In this document: positions 34,986 through 44,200 of the stretch, piece after piece
How positions within the stretch are numbered: position 1 is the stretch's first letter
Layout: every line of letters begins with the position of its first letter
From: Armatimonadetes bacterium UBA1398
Lineage (GTDB): Bacteria; Armatimonadota; Zipacnadia; UBA1398
Assembly: GCA_002305165.1 (NCBI GenBank)
Contig: DBQI01000066.1
Location: 20,449 to 84,448 of the forward strand
Direction of reading: 5' to 3'
Length of the DNA: 64,000 bases
Program-made: the position numbers and the translations under genes
Notes under the pieces: model-generated
Seen by the model: the letters and a program-made list of their open reading frames with translations, nothing else
Databases searched by the model: none
What the model was told of the DNA's origin: nothing

Positions 34986-36311
34986 TTGAGCCGCTTCAAC
35001 GGTCAGCGCTTGGCTCCCGAGGTGTTCAAGCTCGACGCCGAGCGGATGCGCAGGGGATGGTACTCGGACAAGTACTTCGTCAACATCCAGGCGATCCTGA
35101 GCATCCTCGCCGATGAGGGGTACCGGCTAGAGTCCGTCCATGGGCAGCTGGATGTTGGCAACATGGAGGTGGAGATGCAGGTCTTCACCCGCCGGCAGCC
35201 GGTCTCCATCGTCTGCGGCGTGGACAAGGCCCTCGCGATGCTGCGCGAGTGCGCGGGCACGGAGGATGACTCGGGCCGATGGGAGCCCGCGTGGGACAGG
35301 CTGGAGGTCTACGCGGCGCAGGATGGAGACCGGGTCGAGTATGACGGCCATCCCCTCGACGTAACGCCCGTGCTGCGAGTGCGAGGCCGGTACCGTGACT
35401 TCTCCCATCTGGAGACGCCCATCCTAGGCGCCCTGACCCGAGGCACCAAGATCGCCACGAACGTGTTCCACACCATGGCAGCCGCGCGCGGTAAGGAGGT
35501 GCTCTTCTTCCCTGCGAGGTTCGATGCCCACGAGGTCCAGGCTAGCGACGGGTACTCCTACCAGATAGGGGTGCAGGCGTACAACCACTGGGCCCAGAAG
35601 CAGGTGCCGCCGCGAATCTCCACGGATGCCCAGGGAGACTGGTGGGGGGCGGACGGGGGAGGCACCATCGCTCATGCGGCCATCGCGTGCTTCCTGGGGG
35701 ACGTGGTGCCCGCCATGCTGGCCTTCGCGCGAACGCGGCCAACGGCCATCCCGCGCATCGCCCTCGTGGACTTCACGAACGACTGCGTCGGCGAGACCCT
35801 GAGGCTGATGAAGGCCATGTTCTGGGAGTGGGCGCGGCGCATGGAGGCTGGCGATACCGAGGACGCGGCCCGCTATGTGCTCTACGCCGTGCGTGCCGAT
35901 ACCAGTGGCTCGCTCCGGGATGCGAGCGTGGAGCCACTGGGGAACCCGGATCTCGACAACGGCGTGTGCCCCCGGCTCGTCTACAACCTTCGCCGAGCCA
36001 TGGACGCGGCTTGGCATGACTGGGAGCTGCCGGCCGGGTGGGGGGACTGGGCCGCTCAGTGGTGCAACCGGGTCAAGATCGTGGTCACGGGCGGCTTCAC
36101 GCCGGAACGCATCGCGCTGTTCGAGAGGCTCGGAGTGCCGGCTGATGTCTACGGCGTCGGTTCGAGTCTCCTGTGGACCCACAAGGTGGATGGCAGCATA
36201 AGCGATTACACGGCCGATGTGGTCAGGGCCCGGATCAATGACGACTGGGTGCCCGTGGCCAAGGTGGGGCGCCGGCCATGCAGCAATACGCAAATGGAAC
36301 GGGTGAACTGA
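34986..36311 (+). CDS. pncB: Nicotinate phosphoribosyltransferase
   Basis: 441 residues with TTG start, AGGGGGA 8 nt upstream. Characteristic NAPRTase parts are the N-terminal RGWYSDKYF with QVF, PVLRVRGRYRDFSHLETPILGAL, ARFDAHEVQASDGY (in the active-site region), IPRIALVDFTNDCVGETL and the C-terminal RVKIVVTGGFTPERIALFERLGVPADVYGVGSSL. It links nicotinate and PRPP to nicotinate mononucleotide, the Preiss-Handler entry. With pncA and nadE only the adenylyltransferase nadD is absent from the cluster. Confidence 0.92.
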   Translation: MSRFNGQRLAPEVFKLDAERMRRGWYSDKYFVNIQAILSILADEGYRLESVHGQLDVGNMEVEMQVFTRRQPVSIVCGVDKALAMLRECAGTEDDSGRWEPAWDRLEVYAAQDGDRVEYDGHPLDVTPVLRVRGRYRDFSHLETPILGALTRGTKIATNVFHTMAAARGKEVLFFPARFDAHEVQASDGYSYQIGVQAYNHWAQKQVPPRISTDAQGDWWGADGGGTIAHAAIACFLGDVVPAMLAFARTRPTAIPRIALVDFTNDCVGETLRLMKAMFWEWARRMEAGDTEDAARYVLYAVRADTSGSLRDASVEPLGNPDLDNGVCPRLVYNLRRAMDAAWHDWELPAGWGDWAAQWCNRVKIVVTGGFTPERIALFERLGVPADVYGVGSSLLWTHKVDGSISDYTADVVRARINDDWVPVAKVGRRPCSNTQMERVN

Positions 36312-36379
36312 TCTAGGCGGGGGGTGCCACCACGGCCAACGGGCGAGTCACGACGATCCGCGCGAGCCTCTTCCGCAGC

Positions 36380-38404
36380 ATGGTGTACCTCATCGTCCTG
36401 AGTTGTGGCGTGGCATTGGCCGCAACGTGGGCCGGACAGCGCCAAGCGGTGATGCGGCTCTCCGCCCTGCTCGTCGAGAGCACAGGTGAGCGGGCCGACG
36501 CTGAGCTCCGGGCCTTCTTCACGCCGGTCACCGCAGGGTTGACGGTGGCTCGCGATCGCAGCCAGCACGGGTACCGGGGCCCCGTGGACGTGGCCAGCCT
36601 GAACCACGAGTTCATCCCCTACCTGGATCGCTTCCCGCAGATATCATCGGTGAACACGGGCGACGAGGCCGGAAATGGGCTGCTGTTGCTGCGGGACGGC
36701 AACGCTTGGCGGAACCGTGAGGTCCACGTGGACGAGCTGGGGACCCGCACCCACTGGATCCGCTGGCTGACGCCGGGGCAGCCGGAGAGGGAGTGGTGGG
36801 AGGATCTCGAGTACGACCCCCGTCAGCGCCCGTGGTACCAACGAGTCCAGGAGGCCGCGCGGAAGGGGAAGGCGGGCCCGGAGAGCGAGCCGCACTGGAC
36901 GGCCCCATACACCTTCTTCACGACCGGCGATCCGGGCATCACGGCGTCAGTGCTCGTGGAGCCCGCCGAGGGTGAGCCGCTGGTGCTCGCCTTCGACGTC
37001 ATGCTCAACGACATCTCGGCCTACACCACCTCCCTGGCGCCCACGGAGAACGGCATGGCCATCATCCTGACCGCCGACGGCCGCGTCGTGGGCCTGCCGC
37101 GGCACCCGCACTTCCAGGATCCCGAGGTGCGACGCGCGACCGTCCTGCAGCCCACGGATGCGCTGGGGATGCCCGTCGTCGAGCAGGCGATGCAGGAGTG
37201 CCGAGGGCATGCCGGCTACATCACCGAGCCCTTCGCCTTCCGCGCCGAGGGCTCGGCCTGGTGGGGCGGCTTCCGGGAGTTCCGGCTCGACGATGAGATC
37301 GCGCTCTGGATCGGCGTGCTGGTCCCCGAGGATGACTTCCTCTCTGATGTGAAGCGGCAGCGCGCCATCATCCTCATGACCACCCTCGCGGCCATCGCCC
37401 TCGCCTCTCTCCTGGCGGTGCTCATGGCCCGCAGCTACAGCGCCCCGCTCACGGCTTTGGCGCGGCAGAGCCACCGCTTCCGCGACCTGGACCTCTCCGA
37501 GTCGGAGGACGTGCCCTCGAACCTGCTGGAGGTGCGAGCTCTGGCCGAGGCCCACGAGCGGATGCGCCGAGCCCTCGACTCCTTCTCTCGGTACGTGCCT
37601 ACGGACTTGGTGCGGGAGCTGCTCACTCGCGGTGAGGCCGCGCGCATCGGCGGACGGAGCGCCACCCTGACCATCCTCTTCACGGATCTGCACGGCTTTA
37701 CCGCCCTCTCGGAATCGATGAGCGCCGCGGACCTGGTGAAGCTGATGGCCCGATACTTCGAGGTCCTGCTGGAGTCGCTGAGCCGAGGCGGGGCGACGAT
37801 CGACAAGCTGCTGGGCGATGGGTTGATCGGCTTCTGGGGAGCGCCCAAGCCGAACGAGGACCATGCGGCCGATGCCGTTCGCGCCGTGCTGGCATGCCGC
37901 GACGAACTCGAGGGTCTCCACCAGGAGCTCCGTGTGCCCGGCCGGCCTCCTCTCCATACCCGGTTCGGCCTCGCGACGGGGGAGGTTGTGGTGGGCAACG
38001 TCGGCTCTCCCACCCGCCTCGACTACACGGCTCTGGGCGACGCGGTGAACCTGGCGGAGCGGCTGGAGGAGCTGAACCGCGAGTATGGCACGGAGATCCT
38101 GGCGGGCGGGCAGCTCCGGGCGGCCACGGAAGGCGTCATCCACTGGCGCGAGGTCGACTCGGTCCGTATCCGAGGGCGAAGCGAATCGATCCCCGTTCAC
38201 GAGCCCCTCGGGCTGCGGGGCGAGGTGAGCGCGGAGCGGCTGGAGTGGGCCCGCCGGTACGAGGAGGCCCTGGCTCTCTACCGCAGCCAGCGGTTCGAGG
38301 AGGCCGCCGAGGTGCTGTCAGACCTGGCAGGGCGGGAGGAGCGGTCGGCGACGGCGTTGCGACTCTGGATCCGCTGCCTGGAAGCCCGGGATCGGGTCGA
38401 CTAG
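36380..38404 (+). CDS. Class III adenylate/guanylate cyclase with extracytoplasmic sensor
   Basis: 674 residues. First transmembrane segment at the N-terminus (MVYLIVLSCGVALAATWA), an extracytoplasmic dCache-like sensor (about 25-330, with REWWEDLEYDPRQRPWYQRVQ), a second helix (about 330-355, LMTTLAAIALASLLAVLMA), a HAMP-like linker, and a class III cyclase domain (about 425-600). Metal-binding Asp436 (LFTDLHGF) and Asp480 (KLLGDGL), adenine-specifying Lys476, and GDAVNLAERLEELNREYG with transition-state Asn and Arg are all present. The tail (about 630-670) resembles one TPR. It begins 68 nt after pncB. The start may be slightly upstream at a non-ATG codon, as basic residues (RASLFRS) precede this ATG in frame. 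It overlaps nuoD by 4 nt, tail to tail. Confidence 0.9.
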   Translation: MVYLIVLSCGVALAATWAGQRQAVMRLSALLVESTGERADAELRAFFTPVTAGLTVARDRSQHGYRGPVDVASLNHEFIPYLDRFPQISSVNTGDEAGNGLLLLRDGNAWRNREVHVDELGTRTHWIRWLTPGQPEREWWEDLEYDPRQRPWYQRVQEAARKGKAGPESEPHWTAPYTFFTTGDPGITASVLVEPAEGEPLVLAFDVMLNDISAYTTSLAPTENGMAIILTADGRVVGLPRHPHFQDPEVRRATVLQPTDALGMPVVEQAMQECRGHAGYITEPFAFRAEGSAWWGGFREFRLDDEIALWIGVLVPEDDFLSDVKRQRAIILMTTLAAIALASLLAVLMARSYSAPLTALARQSHRFRDLDLSESEDVPSNLLEVRALAEAHERMRRALDSFSRYVPTDLVRELLTRGEAARIGGRSATLTILFTDLHGFTALSESMSAADLVKLMARYFEVLLESLSRGGATIDKLLGDGLIGFWGAPKPNEDHAADAVRAVLACRDELEGLHQELRVPGRPPLHTRFGLATGEVVVGNVGSPTRLDYTALGDAVNLAERLEELNREYGTEILAGGQLRAATEGVIHWREVDSVRIRGRSESIPVHEPLGLRGEVSAERLEWARRYEEALALYRSQRFEEAAEVLSDLAGREERSATALRLWIRCLEARDRVD

Positions 38405-39630
38405 CGATCGACCTCGCCGAGCACGATGTCCGTGGACGCGATACAGGCCACGACGTCGGCGATCAAGCGGCCCTTGACCATCTCGGGCAGCACCTGGAGG
38501 TTGATGAGGCTCGGCGGCCGCACGCGCATGCGCAGGGGCTTGTTCGTGCCGTCGGAGACGACCAGGAAGCCGATCTCGCCCTTGGGGCTCTCCGTGGGGA
38601 CGTACGCCTGACCCTTCGGCGGGCAGTACCCGTTGGAAATGATCCAGAAGTGGTGGATCAGGGCGTGCATGTCCCGATGGAGCGTGTCCCTGGGTGGCAG
38701 CGCTACCCGCCGGTCCTCGGTGATCCAGCGGCCCGATGGCATGTTGTCGACGGCTTGCTTGCAGATCCGCACCGACTCGGCCATCTCATCCATGCGGTTC
38801 AGATACCGGTCATAGCAGTCGCAGCCATCGCGCACCGGAACGTCGAACTCGAACTGCTCGTACGAGGAGTAGGGCTCCTTCTTCCGCACATCGTAGTCCA
38901 CGCCGGCGGCCCGCAGCATGGGGCCCGTGACCGAGTAACGCTCGCACTGCTCGGCGTCGAGGATACCCACGCCCTTCATGCGCGCCCGCCAGATGGGGTT
39001 CTTGGTGAGGAGCCGGTGGTAGTCGGCCAAGCGTGACGGGAACACCTTCAGGAAGTCGCGCACCTTGGGGATGAAGGTATCCTCGTTGATGTCGCACCAG
39101 ATGCCGCCCGGGGTCATGTAGGACGGGTTCATGCGCTGCCCGGCGACCTCGTCGAACATCTCCAGGATCATGTCGCGCTCGCGAAAGCCATACATGACCA
39201 TGGAGAGGGCGCCGATGTCCAGTCCGTTCGTGCCGGTCCATATCAGATGGCTATTGAGACGGGACAGCTCGGCGAGCAGGACCCGCACGATCTGCGCCCT
39301 GGGCGGGACCTCGATGCCGAGCAGCTTCTCGACGGAGAGGCACCACGCCATGTTGTTCGTCATCGGCGAGAGGTAGTCCATGCGGTCGGTGATCGGCGTC
39401 ACCTGATAGTAGAGCTTCGACTCCGCCAGCTTCTCCATGCCCGTGTGCAGAAAGCCTATGCTGGGCCGGCAGTCGACCACGGTCTCGCCGTCCACGGTGA
39501 GTTCGACGTGCAGCACGCCGTGAGTCGACGGGTGCTGTGGCCCCATGTGGAAGTCGACGTGCTCGTACAGGGGCTCTTCGGTTGTCTCCTGAGCCGCCTC
39601 CGGGCTCGGGTCTTGGCGGGTTGTCGCCAT
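38401..39630 (-). CDS. nuoD: NADH-quinone oxidoreductase subunit D (49 kDa)
   Basis: 409 residues. Matches complex I NuoD over its length: FHMGPQHPSTHGVLH, ECRPSIGFLHTGMEK-type (here DCRPSIGFLHTGMEKLAESK), YLSPMTNNMAWCL, ELSRLNSHLIW, GGIWCDI, YVPTESPKGEIGFLVVSDGT and the final CIASTDIVLGEVDR. It lines the quinone site. Start: ATG 39630 with AGGAG 9 nt upstream; in-frame start codons up to 39654 are less likely. It is the last gene of nuoABCD here; no nuoEFGHIJ follows, and the next gene on this strand is far away. Confidence 0.95.
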   Translation of the reverse strand: MATTRQDPSPEAAQETTEEPLYEHVDFHMGPQHPSTHGVLHVELTVDGETVVDCRPSIGFLHTGMEKLAESKLYYQVTPITDRMDYLSPMTNNMAWCLSVEKLLGIEVPPRAQIVRVLLAELSRLNSHLIWTGTNGLDIGALSMVMYGFRERDMILEMFDEVAGQRMNPSYMTPGGIWCDINEDTFIPKVRDFLKVFPSRLADYHRLLTKNPIWRARMKGVGILDAEQCERYSVTGPMLRAAGVDYDVRKKEPYSSYEQFEFDVPVRDGCDCYDRYLNRMDEMAESVRICKQAVDNMPSGRWITEDRRVALPPRDTLHRDMHALIHHFWIISNGYCPPKGQAYVPTESPKGEIGFLVVSDGTNKPLRMRVRPPSLINLQVLPEMVKGRLIADVVACIASTDIVLGEVDR

Positions 39631-39655
39631 GGTCTCTCTCTCCTGCATCGGCACG

Positions 39656-40219
39656 CTAGCGCACTCGGAACCGTGGCCCGTAGGTAGGAGCCGGGACCTC
39701 GGCCCGTCGCACCTGCCGGTAGCCGCCGTTCACGGGGAACTCCTTGCGCAGCGGATGGCCGTCGTAGTCATCGGGCAACTGGATGCGCCGGAGATCCGGA
39801 TGGCCCTCGAAGCGGATCCCCATGAGGTCGTAGACCTCGCGCTCCAGCCAGTTGGCCGCCGGCCATAGCGAGGTGACGCTCGGCGCCGTCTCAGCCCCCT
39901 CGTCCACCCCCACCTCGATCCGCAGCCGGCTCACATACTGGCGCGAGAGCAGGTTGTAGACGACCACGAACCGCGGCGTCCGCTTGCCTGGACCGTAGTC
40001 TACGGAGGTCAAGTCGGTGAGCACTCGGTACGCCATCTCGGGATCATCTCGCAGGAGCCTGAGGGCATCAACGATGCGCTCGGCCGCGATGGTCGCCACG
40101 GGCGTGCCGTCGCTCTCGATCCGGTCGCCCTGGTACGCCTCCCCGAGCCGATCCCTCAGCGCCGCGAGGGCGAACTGCTGGGTGTCGTCGAGCTCCCGCG
40201 GAGCCTGGCTAGCGCTCAT
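39656..40219 (-). CDS. nuoC: NADH-quinone oxidoreductase subunit C (30 kDa)
   Basis: 187 residues with NuoC hallmarks: YRVLTDLTSVDYG, RFVVVYNLLS, SLWPAANWLEREVYDLMGIRFEGHPDLRRI, and LPDDYDGHPLRKEFP. It is part of the peripheral arm connecting to NuoD. Its ATG overlaps the nuoB stop by 4 nt and nuoD begins 25 nt after its stop, so the three are in one operon. Confidence 0.95.
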   Translation of the reverse strand: MSASQAPRELDDTQQFALAALRDRLGEAYQGDRIESDGTPVATIAAERIVDALRLLRDDPEMAYRVLTDLTSVDYGPGKRTPRFVVVYNLLSRQYVSRLRIEVGVDEGAETAPSVTSLWPAANWLEREVYDLMGIRFEGHPDLRRIQLPDDYDGHPLRKEFPVNGGYRQVRRAEVPAPTYGPRFRVR

Positions 40220-40767
40220 TCAGGCAGCCCTCCGGTCCAGTGGTAGTCGTCCTCGGGAATGTAGACGCCGCCCTCGGTCGAGAGCGGCTCGCCGCGGGCG
40301 ATCTTCTCGTGGAGCAGCATGACGCCGTTCGTCAGCATCTCCGGCCGCGGGGGGCACCCGGGCACGTAGACGTCAACGGGGATGTAGCAGTCCACACCCT
40401 GCACGACGGCGTAGGTGTCGAAGGGTCCCCCGCAGGAGGCGCAGGCGCCCATGGCGATCACCCAGCGCGGCTCTGCCATCTGCTCGTAGAGCCGCTGGAT
40501 GATGGGCGCCATCTTGAGCGACACGCGGCCCGCAACGATCATGAGGTCGGCTTGCCGGGGCGAGGGCCGGAAGACCTCCATCCCGAACCGCGCCAAGTCG
40601 GTGCGGCCCATGGTCGACGCCATCATCTCGATCGCGCAGCAGGCGAGGCCGAAGGTGAGGGGCCAGACCGAGTACTTCTGGACGACCTGGACGGCGCGCT
40701 TGACCGTCGTCACGACTACCCCAGGCTCGCCCGCGCGCCCCTCCTCGGGACGCTCCGTCAGTCCCAT
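40216..40767 (-). CDS. nuoB: NADH-quinone oxidoreductase subunit B
   Basis: 183 residues. Ligands for the N2 4Fe-4S cluster are seen: tandem Cys43-Cys44 in GLACCAIEMM, Cys109 in GACASCGG and Cys138 in VPGCPPRPE. Start: ATG at 40767, within the end of nuoA, giving a 10-nt overlap; the frame continues upstream to 41013 but this is the nuoA region in another frame. NuoB sits at the junction to the quinone chamber. Confidence 0.95.
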   Translation of the reverse strand: MGLTERPEEGRAGEPGVVVTTVKRAVQVVQKYSVWPLTFGLACCAIEMMASTMGRTDLARFGMEVFRPSPRQADLMIVAGRVSLKMAPIIQRLYEQMAEPRWVIAMGACASCGGPFDTYAVVQGVDCYIPVDVYVPGCPPRPEMLTNGVMLLHEKIARGEPLSTEGGVYIPEDDYHWTGGLPE

Positions 40768-41138
40768 TCCAGGCCGCCCCTCCGCCAGATGTAGATGTAC
40801 CCGACGGTCAGGAAGCCCAAGAAGATGGACACCTCGACGAAGCCGAGCACCCGCAGCGCCTGCTCCGTCCCGCCCTCGCCCAGGCTGCCCCACCATGCAG
40901 CCCACGGGAACAGGAACACGAGCTCCACGTCGAACAGCAGGAACAGGATGGCGACCAAAGAGTACCGCACGGGCAGGCGGCGCCCCAGCTTGGAGATGGG
41001 CTCCATGCCGCACTCGTACGCGGACTGCTTGAGCCGACTGGGCCGCTTCGGACCGAGCAACCCGGGGCCGTACGCGACGACGCAGCCAACAACGAGGGCC
41101 AAAGCCCCCATCACAAGAACAGGGATGTAGGGATTCAT
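40758..41138 (-). CDS. nuoA: NADH-quinone oxidoreductase subunit A
   Basis: 126 residues with three membrane helices (YIPVLVMGALALVVGCVVAYG; YSLVAILFLLFDVELVFLFPW; VSIFLGFLTVGYIYIW) and the diagnostic loop KQSAYECGMEP with PVRYSLVAILFLLFDVE. First gene of the nuoABCD operon. The gap of 84 nt to the divergent large glycosidase-like gene should hold its promoter; no clear element was seen. Confidence 0.95.
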   Translation of the reverse strand: MNPYIPVLVMGALALVVGCVVAYGPGLLGPKRPSRLKQSAYECGMEPISKLGRRLPVRYSLVAILFLLFDVELVFLFPWAAWWGSLGEGGTEQALRVLGFVEVSIFLGFLTVGYIYIWRRGGLEWD

Positions 41139-41222
41139 AGCACGGGTCTACTTCGACGCGACGGGCTCACGCCCTCCAGGCTGTTCTGCACAAAGTTGCC
41201 CCGTTAGAAAGGCGGCCCCACG

Positions 41223-44200
41223 ATGCTTCCAGCCGCGATGACGCTAGCGCTCCTCCTATGCCAGGCGCCCACCCTGGACAACGGCCTCCTCAGGGCCACC
41301 CTGGATACCGAGACGGGCGCGTGGACGGTGGTGGACCTGGAGACGGGCGCCACCTACAGTCAGCCCGATACGGTTCGCGACCAGTTCTCCGAAGGACCGG
41401 AGCTTCAGGTGCGCCACGCGCCAGCCGGGCTCGCCCTGGACGGGGACCTCGACGATTGGGCCGACGCCGAGTGGGTGAGCGTGGGCGACGCAGCCCGGGC
41501 AGCGTTTCTCTGGGACGACGAGAGCCTCTACGCGGCATTCGAGGTGCGCGACACCAGCGTCATGGGCGGCGAGCCGGGGGCCACCGACTGGTCCGCGGTG
41601 GACCACGTGGCGTGGTGGGCGGGGTGGGACCAGGTCCGCTATCCGGCCCTCGAGGGGATCGAGCGGGGGTATGCCTGGGGCGATTGGCAGGACTGGGCCG
41701 AGGTGACGGTGGCGGTCGCCGGCGATGGCTACCGGGTCGAGGCCCGCTCGCCCATCGACTACTTCATCACGCTCCAACCCGTGACGCCCGGTCGACTGTT
41801 CCGTGCGGCTCTCACCGTTGGGAATGAGGAGGGTGGCGAAGCCGCCTATCCGCCGGACGTCAACCTCGCGTCCCGCCCCACCTACGCGGTCGCGGTTCTT
41901 GTGGGTGAAGGCGGCGAGACGCCGACGGTCCCGACTCCCGGCAACCGGCCACGCGACATCGCCGCTCCCGAACCCGACGCGATCGAGTACACCCTCGCGG
42001 TGGAGCGCTTCGAGTCCGCCATCGGCGAGGTTCGGTGCTTGGCCCGTCTGCCCGAGGGGGCGCGGCGCCTGGAGTTCGAGTGCCGGGCCGTGGACGGCTG
42101 GGAGTGGGACATGACCCTGATGAGGGGTTTCCTCCCCGAGGGCGACTCGGAGTTCATGGTCCCCTATTACGGCAACGGCCTCCTCGTGCCCACGGACCAC
42201 CCCGCTCCGCCCTTGGACTACCTGAGCGTGTTCGGGTCCCTCGATATGCCCGGCGTCGGCGTGGTGGGCGATGGCGGCGCGGCCCTCTGCGTGTTCGAGA
42301 GCTACGACTACCTGTCGGCCAGCCTCGAGACGGCCACCTGGCCCTCGCGGCGGGCCCTGAGCCTCACAGTGATCGGTGAGCGGGACGAGCGGGGCGCCCC
42401 GGAGACCTACCGCTTCGCGTGGGAGTTCATCCCGGGCGGCACGGCAATGGACGTCGCTCTGGCGATGCGGAGCTTCTGCGTCGACCAGGGCTGGTGGAAG
42501 ACCCTGCGCGAGAAGCGCGATGAGAACCCAGGCGTCGGGCGGCTGCTGGGAGCGCCCATCGTGTGGGGCAGCTCGGGCGAGGCCTTCGCGCGGGAGGCCG
42601 CCGCGGCGGGGGTCCGCAGGCTCCACGTGCCGGGCAGTTTCTCCCCCGGGGCGATCCAGGCGATCGTCGAGCTGGGCTACCTGACGGGCGAGTATGACAA
42701 CTACGTGGATGCCGACGACCAAACCGCGCCGATCGACGGAGTGCCGGCGGTGCCGGACCTCATCCGCCGTGAGCGCGGGGGCGAGCTGGCGAAGGGCTGG
42801 CTGACGCTGGATGGCCTCCACCAGTACTACAGCCTCTGCTCGCGCTATGCCCTCCCCGCCGCCCAGGCGGAGATCACCGAGACCCTCAGGACGCATCCCT
42901 ACAATGCCCGCTTCCTCGATGTCCACACTGCCATGGGCCTCGCGGAGTGCTACGACGAGAACCACCCCGTGACGCGCACCGAGGACCGCGAGAACAAGAC
43001 CGCCATGCTCCAGTGGATCCGCGAACAGGGCGTGGTGCTGGGTGGCGAGCATGGGCGAGCCTGGTCCGTCCCCGTGCTGGACTACCAAGAGGGCATGATG
43101 AGCTGCAACCCCATGTTCACATGGCCGGCCGGCCATCTCGTGAAGGTCGAGCGGGAGGAGCAGATCGGAGACCTCTACCTGGATTGGGGCCTCCATCCGG
43201 CGAGACGCATCCCCTTCTGGGAGATGGTGTTCCACGGCTGCGTCGTCTCGACGTGGTACTGGGGAGACTCGGTCGGGTACCTCGAGGATGTCCGCCCGGA
43301 CCTTACGGACCGTAAGATCGCGATGACGGCACTCTACGGCTCGGCCCCCCTCATGTGGGCCACGAACCTCGGCATCGGGTTCGAGGGCGAGCGCAAGCGG
43401 CGATTCCTGCAGGTGTACAACGCCATCTGCCCCCTGCACGAGATCGTGGGGTGGGAGCAGATGGTCTCCTTCGAGTACCTCACCGCTGACCGCGCGATCC
43501 AGCGGAGCCGTTTCTCGGACGGCACGGAGGTGACCGCGAACTTCGGCGATGAGCCGGCGGCCGTAACGAGCGCCGGGGAGGAGTGGCTGCTGCCGCCGAA
43601 CGGCATGGTGGCGGACGGCCCGAGCATCCACGCCCACCACCTTCCCGGCCAGGAGACCTACGCGGAGCGCGCCGACTACCGAGCCCTGGTGTCCCACGAC
43701 GGCCTCCGCGAGCGCGGCGGGCTCCGCACCGATGGGGCGCTCGCCCTGGCCACCGTGGAGCCGGGCGTCGTGCGCGTGTGCGCTCCCCTGGGCGCCGGCG
43801 GCGCGGACCTGGCGGAGATCGCGCCCGACCTCGTCGGCCAGCATGCGCGGGTGATCGGCTTGGATCAGGAGCTGCGGCGGACCACCTACGCCGCCGAGAT
43901 CCTGCGGGAGGGGCGCTTCACCGTGCCGGCCGAGGGACCTCGGGTGTGGGAGATCGTCCACGGGGATGCCGCCCACGGCCCCGACCTCGGCCTCGCGCTG
44001 GAGCCGGGCGCACTCACGGGCGCGATCGCCCGCGTCAGCATCGGCAACCAGGGCGATGGGCGGGGCAGCGGCACACTGCGTCTCTACTGGGACCGTGTCG
44101 AGGACGGGCGGCTCGCCGGCGAGTGGGCCGTCGAGCGCGAGGCCGGGGAGTCGGAGCCCCTGGATCTGACCGTGGCGGACCTGCGAGCCGTGGGCAGGCA

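Noticed and set aside
36947..38200. 417-codon minus-strand frame opposite the adenylate cyclase
   Set aside because: Antisense to a well-conserved cyclase domain; composition typical of shadow translation.
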